A stretch of 64,000 bases of DNA from positions 58,186-122,185 of the forward strand of contig NZ_JAXMOR010000011.1 of the NCBI RefSeq assembly GCF_034669705.1, written 5' to 3'. The notes under the pieces were generated by a model. It searched no databases. It was given only the letters and a program-made list of their open reading frames with translations, and was not told where the DNA came from. The position numbers were made by a program, and so were the translations under genes. The stretch comes from Marinovum sp034669705 (lineage in GTDB: Bacteria; Pseudomonadota; Alphaproteobacteria; Rhodobacterales; Rhodobacteraceae). Every line of letters begins with the position of its first letter. The stretch's first letter is position 1. This document shows positions 58,301 to 64,000 of this stretch, piece by piece.

Positions 58301-59854
58301 TCAGCCTTCGTACTGGCGGTCGTAGGCGGCGTTCATGACCTCGAGAACCTGGTCGAGACCCATGTTGTCGAGCGTCGCGAGATAGCCGTCCCAGTCTTGC
58401 TTGACGTCGCCGGTGCCCAGCACCCAGGCCTGCTGGCGCTCGAGCATGTAGGTCTTGATCGACGGCCAGTACTTGTCATAGACCGCCTGCTCTTCCTTGT
58501 TCATCGACACCCCGAGGAACTGGTCGACCAGCAGGTCCTCGCTGTCGTAGAGTTCGATCCCCTTGCGCGCCGCATCCGCCGTCCACTGCCATTCGTAGCG
58601 GTAGTCCTGCGGATAGCCCTTCTTGATCTGCGCGCCGACCGCCCAGAGCTGGGCATTGACCGCCTGTTCGCTGTTCAGCACCTCGTCCTTGAACACCGGC
58701 GCGCCGTCGACCATGTCCCAGGTCTCGCCCTCGACACCGAAGTTGGCCAGCAGGCTGCCCTGCTCCGAGAACCAGAAGTCGAAATACTTGATGGTCTCGA
58801 CCTGGTGGTCGTTGGAGAAGCTGATCGCCCAGCCGTCCGGCTTGATCGGAATCCGGCGGTGCTCTTCGATCCGCTTGCCGCTCACCGACTTCGGCGGCAG
58901 GAAGGGGATGAAGTTGAAGCCGTCGATCTTGCCTTCCAGCGCGGCATTGTAGCCAGAGGTCGAGGCGAACCAGTCATGGGTCACGCCGCCCAGGTTCTCG
59001 CCCAGCAGGTAGTCGCGGGCCGAGGTCCCGCGGGTGAAGACCTCGGGGTCGATCAGCCCTTCCTCGTACCACTTGACGATATTGGCCAGACCGTCGCGAT
59101 AGCTCTCCTGGGCATAGGGGTGCACGATCTCGCCGGCCTCGTTGACCATGAAGTCATGCGGCGTGTCCGAACCCGAAGAGCGCCCGTCCCAGAGGGTGAC
59201 GAGGCGGATCGCCTCTTCCCAGTCGCGCACGAAGAACGGGATCTCGTCCTTCTTGCCGTTGCCGTTCGGGTCCTGGTCGCGGAACGCCACCAGCACGTCG
59301 TAGAGCTCATCGACGGTGTCGGGCTGCTCGAGGCCCAGCGTGTCGAGCCAGTCCTGGCGGATGAACCAGGCCCGGCCGTATTTGCCGTCGGGCAGGTAGG
59401 GGATGTAGTAGTAGTTGCCGTCATGCGCCGAGATCGCCTCGACCAGCCCGGGGTGCTCTTCCCAGAACTTCTTGATGTTGGGCGCGTGCTCCTCGACCAG
59501 GTCGTTCAGCGGCACGAAGGCGCCCTCCGGCCCGTACTGGTTGACCGGCTGCAGGATCAGCTGGCTGCCGACGATATCGGGCAGATCGCCCTGCGCCAGC
59601 AGCAGGTTCATCGCCTCCATCGGATCGGTGCTGTTCTTGCCGGCGGTGGCGTCGACCAGATGGATATTGGTCAGCTCGCGGGCCTTCTGCTCGACCGGGT
59701 AATTCTCGTCATAGCCCTGCGCCCGGTCCCAATGCATGTGGATTGTCAGCTCGAGCGGCTCGTCGACGATCGGCAGGTCGATGTCCTGCGCAAAGGCCGG
59801 TGCCGTCATGGCCGTGGTCGCCAGCATCGCAAGTGACAGGTTAAAATTTCGCAT
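58301..59854 (-). CDS. algQ2: AlgQ-like periplasmic oligosaccharide-binding protein (copy 2)
   Basis: A 517-residue binding protein with signal peptide (MRNFNLSLAMLATTAMTAPAFA) and the same calcium loop in the form DQDPNGNGKKDE. It aligns with copy 1 over its whole length, clearly a tandem duplication with divergence concentrated near residues 45-110 and 385-420. GGGAGG precedes ATG 59854; the open frame upstream is not coding. Two binding proteins serving one importer is also the arrangement of Sphingomonas A1. Symbol by analogy. Confidence 0.78.
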   Translation of the reverse strand: MRNFNLSLAMLATTAMTAPAFAQDIDLPIVDEPLELTIHMHWDRAQGYDENYPVEQKARELTNIHLVDATAGKNSTDPMEAMNLLLAQGDLPDIVGSQLILQPVNQYGPEGAFVPLNDLVEEHAPNIKKFWEEHPGLVEAISAHDGNYYYIPYLPDGKYGRAWFIRQDWLDTLGLEQPDTVDELYDVLVAFRDQDPNGNGKKDEIPFFVRDWEEAIRLVTLWDGRSSGSDTPHDFMVNEAGEIVHPYAQESYRDGLANIVKWYEEGLIDPEVFTRGTSARDYLLGENLGGVTHDWFASTSGYNAALEGKIDGFNFIPFLPPKSVSGKRIEEHRRIPIKPDGWAISFSNDHQVETIKYFDFWFSEQGSLLANFGVEGETWDMVDGAPVFKDEVLNSEQAVNAQLWAVGAQIKKGYPQDYRYEWQWTADAARKGIELYDSEDLLVDQFLGVSMNKEEQAVYDKYWPSIKTYMLERQQAWVLGTGDVKQDWDGYLATLDNMGLDQVLEVMNAAYDRQYEG

Positions 59855-59893
59855 TGTTTCCTCCCAGTTAGTGCGAAGTCTTTTGGGTCTGGT

Positions 59894-59917
59894 CCCGAGG
59901 GCCCGAAGGCCCCCGGG
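59894..59917 (-). terminator. UUCG-capped stem-loop upstream of AlgQ2-like gene
   Basis: Minus-strand RNA CCCGGGGGCC-UUCG-GGCCCUCGGG: ten pairs including one G-U, closed by a very stable UUCG tetraloop, 40 bases before the binding-protein start and 45 bases after the permease stop. It could shield the binding-protein mRNA or slow read-through. Confidence 0.65.
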
Positions 59918-59961
59918 GCGTTTGAGGCGGGCACCGCGCTCCTCGCACGATGCCCGAAGGC

Positions 59962-60846
59962 TCACTCCTTCACGCCTCCGAGCAGGATGCCCTTGGAGAA
60001 GTATTTCTGCAGGAAGGGGTAGATCATCAGGATCGGGATGATCGAGCAGACGATGATCGCGGCGGTCACGGTTTCCACCGAATAGGCGGCGGTGAGCAGC
60101 GAGGTGGCGAACTCCTCGTCATCCGAGAGCTCGACGATCACCTTGCGCAGGTAGACCTGCAGCGGGATCTTGTCCTCGTCCTGCAACAGCACCATCGCCC
60201 AGAAGAAGCCGTTCCAGCGCGACACGATGCAAAACAGCGCCACCGTGGCGATCGCCGGCTTGGAAAGCGGCATGTAGACCTTCCACAGCACCTGGAACTC
60301 GTTGGCGCCGTCCATCCGGGCGGCCTCTTCGAAGGACTGCGGAATGCCCTCGAAGAAGTTGCGCAGAAGGATGATGTTGAAGCCGTTGACCGCAAAACCG
60401 ATGATGATGCCGAAGTAGCTGTCGAGAAGTCCGAGGTCCCGCATGTTCAGGAAGAACGGAATGAGACCCGCGTTGAACCACATGGTGAACGCCACCACCA
60501 GGTTCCAGAACCGCCGGCCATAGAGCTGCGGCTTCGACAGCGCATAGGCGCCGGGGATGATGAACAGCAGGCTCATGATCGTGCCGCCGATGGTGTAGAT
60601 GAAGGTGTTCAGGTACGACGACCAGAACAGCGGCTCGCTGAGCACCTGCTTGTAGGCCTCCAGCGTGAAGCCCACCGGCGTCAGGATGACGTTGCCGGCG
60701 CGGGCCTCGAAGCCGGTGCTCATCGACATCGAGGCGATGTAGATGAAGGGATAGAGCGTCGAGATGGTGAACAGCCCGATCAGCACCATGTTGGTGATCA
60801 CGAAGAGCTTGTCGCCGCGTGAATAGAGATTCATGTTCGGTGTCAT
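59962..60846 (-). CDS. algM2: AlgM2-like ABC transporter permease (YtcP/LplC family)
   Basis: Six-helix permease of 294 residues, the size of AlgM2. The ATPase-contact (EAA) loop reads SFEEAARMDGANEFQVLWKVYMPLSKPAIAT, and the C-terminal end YPFLQKYFSKGILLGGVKE is typical of the LplC/YtcP branch. It pairs with the AlgM1-like permease, whose stop lies 12 bases upstream. Confidence 0.85.
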   Translation of the reverse strand: MTPNMNLYSRGDKLFVITNMVLIGLFTISTLYPFIYIASMSMSTGFEARAGNVILTPVGFTLEAYKQVLSEPLFWSSYLNTFIYTIGGTIMSLLFIIPGAYALSKPQLYGRRFWNLVVAFTMWFNAGLIPFFLNMRDLGLLDSYFGIIIGFAVNGFNIILLRNFFEGIPQSFEEAARMDGANEFQVLWKVYMPLSKPAIATVALFCIVSRWNGFFWAMVLLQDEDKIPLQVYLRKVIVELSDDEEFATSLLTAAYSVETVTAAIIVCSIIPILMIYPFLQKYFSKGILLGGVKE

Positions 60847-60858
60847 GGTCTTCCCCCC

Positions 60859-61863
60859 TTACCAGAGCGACGTGCGCGAATAGCGCTTCGAGATCGTGTT
60901 GGCGGTCATCACCAGGACGAAGGCCACCACCGCGTTGAACAGGCCCGCGGCTGCGGCAAGGTCGTATTGCCCGCCCTGGATACCCTGGCGATAGATGAAG
61001 GTGTTGACGACGTCGGCGGTCTCGTAGGTGGCCGGCTGATAGAGCAGGATGATCATCTCGAAGCTCACCTCCAGCATGTTGCCGATGCGGATGATCAGCA
61101 TGATGATGATGGTGGGCAGGATCGACGGCAGGGTGATCTTCCACATCATCTGCCAGCGGCTGGCGCCATCGACCACGGCGCTCTCGTAGAGCGTCGGCGA
61201 GACCCCGGCGATCGCCGCGAGATAGACGATCGACTGGAAGCCCGCCTCCTGCCAGATGCCGGTGCCGACGAAGATCGGCCGGAACCACTCGGGCTTGGTC
61301 AGGAAGTAGATCGGATCGACCCCGATCCAGCCGAGGAAGGTGTTGACGATCCCCGCGCTCGGACTGAAGGCGGTGATCACGATGCCCGCGATGATCACGC
61401 TCGAGATGAAGTGCGGCAGGTAGACGATGGTCTGCGCGGTCTTCTTGAAGGTCTGCGCCAGGATCTCGTTGAACATCAGCGCCAGGATGATCGGCATCGG
61501 AAAGCCGAAGATCAGCCCGTAGAACGAGATGATGATGGTGTTCTTCAGCGCCCGCAGGAACTGGTCGTTGCCGAACAGCGTCTGGAAATGCTCGAGCCCG
61601 ATCCAGGGGCTGGCGGCGACGCCGCGGAAGATCGAGTAATCCTTGAAGGCGATCTGCAGGCCGTACATCGGCTTGTAGAGAAAGATCGCCAGCCACAGGA
61701 TGGTCGGGATCAGCATGACATAGAGCTGCCATTCGCGTTTCAGGTGGTCGCCGACCCGGACCAGGCGGGAGGGACGGCGCTGGCGCCGGGCCTCGCTGGC
61801 GTCGAACACCAGCTCCTCGGTCGCCGGCCCCTGGGCGGTGGTGAAGTTGGGATCGTTGCTCAT
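60859..61863 (-). CDS. algM1: AlgM1-like ABC transporter permease (LplB family)
   Basis: Permease of 334 residues with a charged, about 40-residue cytoplasmic N terminus and six helices. Family marks: LIPTILWLAIFLYKPMYGLQIAFKDYSIFRG, and the EAA loop LYESAVVDGASRWQMMWKITLPSILPT. Starts inside the stop codon of the ATPase gene (ATGA). LplB-type permeases act with LplC-type partners and binding proteins of about 520 residues, as here. Confidence 0.86.
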   Translation of the reverse strand: MSNDPNFTTAQGPATEELVFDASEARRQRRPSRLVRVGDHLKREWQLYVMLIPTILWLAIFLYKPMYGLQIAFKDYSIFRGVAASPWIGLEHFQTLFGNDQFLRALKNTIIISFYGLIFGFPMPIILALMFNEILAQTFKKTAQTIVYLPHFISSVIIAGIVITAFSPSAGIVNTFLGWIGVDPIYFLTKPEWFRPIFVGTGIWQEAGFQSIVYLAAIAGVSPTLYESAVVDGASRWQMMWKITLPSILPTIIIMLIIRIGNMLEVSFEMIILLYQPATYETADVVNTFIYRQGIQGGQYDLAAAAGLFNAVVAFVLVMTANTISKRYSRTSLW

Positions 61864-62963
61864 TGTTCCAGCACCTGGCCGGGCAGCGCCGCGCCGCTCT
61901 CGGCGTCGAACACCTTGATCAGCTTGGGATCGATGGTGAAGCCGGAGATGCCGTCGAGGATGTGCATCTGCCCCACCGTGTCGGTGCGGATCACGAAGGG
62001 CTCGCCCTGCAGGCTGGCATGGATCAGCGCCTCGGAGCCCAGGGTCTCGACCAGGTCGACATCGAGGGTGACCTTGTCGGGATCGGACTGGTCGGCGACC
62101 GAGACGAACTCCGGCCGGATGCCGAGGATGACCTCGCGGCCGACCGCGTTCTGCATCGCCGGAATCGCCTGAAGCTGGAGCCGCTGGCCGTCGAATTCGG
62201 CCACCGGGCCGCGATCGCCGGCGACCACCGTCGCCTTGACCATGTTCATCGGCGGCGAGCCGAGAAAGCCCGCGACGAAGGTATTGGCCGGGTTCAGGAA
62301 CAGCTCCATCGGCGAGCCGATCTGCTCGATCCGGCCGTCATGCATGACGACGATCCGGTCGGCCAGCGTCATCGCCTCGACCTGGTCGTGGGTGACATAG
62401 ATCGAGGTCGCGCCGAGCCGCTTGTGCAGCCGCTTGATCTCGGCCCGCATCTGGGTCCTGAGCTTGGCATCGAGGTTCGACAGCGGCTCGTCGAACAGGA
62501 ACACCTTGGGGCGGCGCACGATCGCCCGGCCCATGGCGACCCGCTGGCGCTGACCGCCCGAGAGATCCGCCGGACGGCGCTCGAGATAGGGCGTCAGCCC
62601 GAGGATGGTGCCGACCTCGTCGACCGAAGAGGCGATATGCTCCTTGCTTTCCTTGCGGATGCGCAGGCCGAAGGCGATGTTCTCGGCGACGTTGAGATGC
62701 GGGTAGAGCGCGTAGTTCTGGAACACCATCGCCACGTCGCGGTCCTTCGGCGCGACCCGGTTCACATGCCGTCCGTCGATCGTCAGATCGCCGTCGCTGA
62801 TCTCCTCGAGACCGGCAATCATCCGCAGCGTCGTCGACTTGCCGCAGCCAGAGGGGCCGACCAGCACGACGAACTCCTTCTCGGCGACCTCAAGGTCGAT
62901 GCCATGCACCACCTGCACCGCACCATAGGCCTTGACGATGCCCTCCAAACGAACTCCAGACAT
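61860..62963 (-). CDS. algS: AlgS-like ABC transporter ATPase (MsmK/UgpC type)
   Basis: ATPase of 367 residues: Walker A GPSGCGKST (36-44), signature LSGGQRQRVAMGRAI, Walker B VFLFDEPLSNLDAKLR, H-loop YVTHDQVEAMTLADR, and a C-terminal MOI/OB-type regulatory domain (about 240-360). Sugar importers of the CUT1 class use a homodimer of such a subunit. It is the first gene of the minus-strand operon algS-algM1-algM2-algQ2-algQ1-lyase; the shared upstream region holds the twin GntR-type operators. Confidence 0.9.
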   Translation of the reverse strand: MSGVRLEGIVKAYGAVQVVHGIDLEVAEKEFVVLVGPSGCGKSTTLRMIAGLEEISDGDLTIDGRHVNRVAPKDRDVAMVFQNYALYPHLNVAENIAFGLRIRKESKEHIASSVDEVGTILGLTPYLERRPADLSGGQRQRVAMGRAIVRRPKVFLFDEPLSNLDAKLRTQMRAEIKRLHKRLGATSIYVTHDQVEAMTLADRIVVMHDGRIEQIGSPMELFLNPANTFVAGFLGSPPMNMVKATVVAGDRGPVAEFDGQRLQLQAIPAMQNAVGREVILGIRPEFVSVADQSDPDKVTLDVDLVETLGSEALIHASLQGEPFVIRTDTVGQMHILDGISGFTIDPKLIKVFDAESGAALPGQVLEQ

Positions 62964-63060
62964 GCACTCTCCTCCGTTAAGTTCCCAGCGTCCGGCCCGA
63001 GCCTTGCGGCCGCCACACCTATCAGTTGCACAGGGTCGCGATTCGGGGCTAACTTTTCAC

Positions 63061-63096
63061 TGGTATACTAGTAACAAATCTGGAATACTAGTATCA
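63061..63096. promoter_or_regulatory. Twin GntR-type operator ATACTAGTA
   Basis: TGGTATACTAGTAACA (63061-63076) and TGGAATACTAGTATCA (63081-63096) share ATACTAGTA, spaced exactly 20 bases, two helical turns. The second includes the perfect palindrome ATACTAGTAT. They lie about 100 bases upstream of algS in the region shared with the divergent FCD-type GntR gene, whose product is the obvious binder. Confidence 0.7.
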
Positions 63097-63313
63097 AGTT
63101 CAGGCCGGTGTCCCCTTCCCGAAGGGGCCGGCCGGGCGCCGCGACCGCCCCACCGTCGGGCTCCGGCGCCGGTTTCGGGGGGCCTCTGGCCCCTGATCAC
63201 TGCCGGAAAGGTCGACAGCCATGGCACGCCCCAGCGACAGCCCCCCGCAGCCCGCCTCTGGCGGATCCGGCCAGCCCGGCTATAAGTCGGTCACGCAAAG
63301 GGACACCCGACGA

Positions 63314-64000
63314 ATGCAGACCAGCCTCACCAGCGACCGGCGCACGGCGGTCGACGAGATCTTCGACCATCTCCACGACGAGATCAACGCGCTGCGATTG
63401 CGGCCGGGCGATCGCATCTCCGAGGCCGAGATCGCCGCCCGTTTCGGCGTCTCGCGCCAGCCGGTGCGCGACGCCTTCACCCGGCTGGCCAATCTCGACC
63501 TGCTGCTGATCCGGCCGCAGCGCGCCACCGAGGTGCGCCGCTTCTCGGCCCGCGAGATCGAGAAGTCGCGCTTCGTGCGCGCCGCGGTCGAGGCCGAGGT
63601 GCTGCGCCGCGCGGCGCTGAGCCCCGATGCCGGCAAACCGGCCCGGCTCGGCCGCGAGCTCGACCGCCAGCGCGCCGCGCTGGCCGCCCGCGATGCCACG
63701 GCGTTCAGCGCCCTGGACTACGATTTCCATCAGGCCCTCTGCGAGATCGCCGGCGCCGGCTTTGCCTTCGAGGTGATCTCCTCGGAAAAGGCCAAGCTCG
63801 ACCGCCTCTGCCTGCTGGGCCTGGCCAAGCACGACCGCATGCCGCAACTCCTCGCCGACCACGAGGCCATCGCCCGCGCCATCCTCGCCGGCGACCCCGC
63901 CCTCGCCGTCGAGGCCGGAATGCACCACCTCTCGCAACTCGACAGCACCCTCGAACAAATCACGAAAGACAACGCGTCCTACTTCGAACAGGACGTGTAG
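63314..64000 (+). CDS. GntR-family (FCD/FadR-type) transcriptional regulator
   Basis: Regulator of 228 residues (258 if the ATG at 63221 is used; its extra residues are low-complexity and not family-like). The winged helix is ISEAEIAARFGVSRQPVRDAFTRLANLDLL (about 33-62), and the C-terminal FCD ligand domain has the metal-binding pattern DYDFHQALCEIAG ... LLADHEAIARAILAGD ... GMHHL. FCD regulators commonly sense sugar acids. Divergent from the alg-type operon, it most likely represses it until an alginate or uronate product binds. The coding region is complete and ends on the last base of the window. Confidence 0.9.
   Translation: MQTSLTSDRRTAVDEIFDHLHDEINALRLRPGDRISEAEIAARFGVSRQPVRDAFTRLANLDLLLIRPQRATEVRRFSAREIEKSRFVRAAVEAEVLRRAALSPDAGKPARLGRELDRQRAALAARDATAFSALDYDFHQALCEIAGAGFAFEVISSEKAKLDRLCLLGLAKHDRMPQLLADHEAIARAILAGDPALAVEAGMHHLSQLDSTLEQITKDNASYFEQDV

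Noticed and set aside
1..64000. CRISPR arrays, tRNA or rRNA genes, complete insertion sequences, prophage
   Set aside because: No regularly spaced repeats, cloverleaf-like sequences, transposase or phage structural genes were seen.

Overview
The window reads as part of a large extrachromosomal replicon (plasmid or chromid) of an alphaproteobacterium, most likely the family Rhodobacteraceae (Roseobacter group). The grounds are a GC-rich sequence, a complete repABC replication/partition module at 32.2-35.8 kb, a MucR/Ros zinc-finger regulator, and a flagellar cluster laid out in the rhodobacterial way (fliI | flgB-flgC-fliE-fliQ-lytic transglycosylase-flhA-fliR-flhB, and flgF-flgG-flgA-flgH). 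Family and replicon type are inferences from gene content; no rRNA or other species marker is present, and no tRNA, CRISPR array, prophage or insertion sequence was seen.

Region 1 (1-24.3 kb) is a flagellar cluster: hook (flgE), hook cap (flgD), hook-length control (fliK), rod (flgB, flgC, flgF, flgG, fliE), ring genes (flgA, flgH), export apparatus (fliQ, fliR, flhA, flhB, fliI, FliJ-like), stator (motA, motB), a FliL-like protein and a peptidoglycan-cutting lytic transglycosylase. It carries its own regulators: an RpoH-like sigma factor, a MucR-type zinc-finger protein and a winged-helix response regulator with a degenerate receiver. Four proteins have no function I can assign. Filament, MS-ring, C-ring and fliP genes are absent and presumably lie beyond the left edge.

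Region 2 (24.2-31.6 kb) holds an alpha/beta hydrolase, a complete branched-chain-amino-acid-type ABC importer (binding protein, two permeases, two ATPases) and a YgiC/YgiB-like pair. Region 3 (31.6-36.1 kb) is the replicon core: an AT-richer leader with a DnaA box and GTAACGC repeats, repA-repB-repC with two GTTGGCC-N2-GGCCAAC palindromes as candidate centromere sites, and a small internally duplicated protein. Region 4 (36.3-46.7 kb) looks devoted to phosphorus: a Nudix hydrolase and Na/Pi cotransporter diverge from a DeoR regulator followed by phnD-phnC-phnE-phnE, a HAD phosphatase and a formylglycine-generating enzyme. A D-lyxose isomerase-like and a CBS-domain protein follow.

Region 5 (46.7-54.1 kb) encodes the six-subunit Na+-translocating NADH:quinone reductase (nqrABCDEF) with its divergent maturation genes apbE and nqrM, closed by a clear intrinsic terminator. 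Region 6 (54.2-64.0 kb) is a candidate alginate-oligosaccharide uptake and degradation locus: a PL15-like exolytic lyase, two tandem AlgQ-like binding proteins carrying an EF-hand-like calcium loop, AlgM1/AlgM2-like permeases and an AlgS-like ATPase, diverging from a GntR/FCD regulator across a twin ATACTAGTA operator. The replicon therefore seems to combine motility, sodium bioenergetics, phosphorus scavenging and algal-polysaccharide use.
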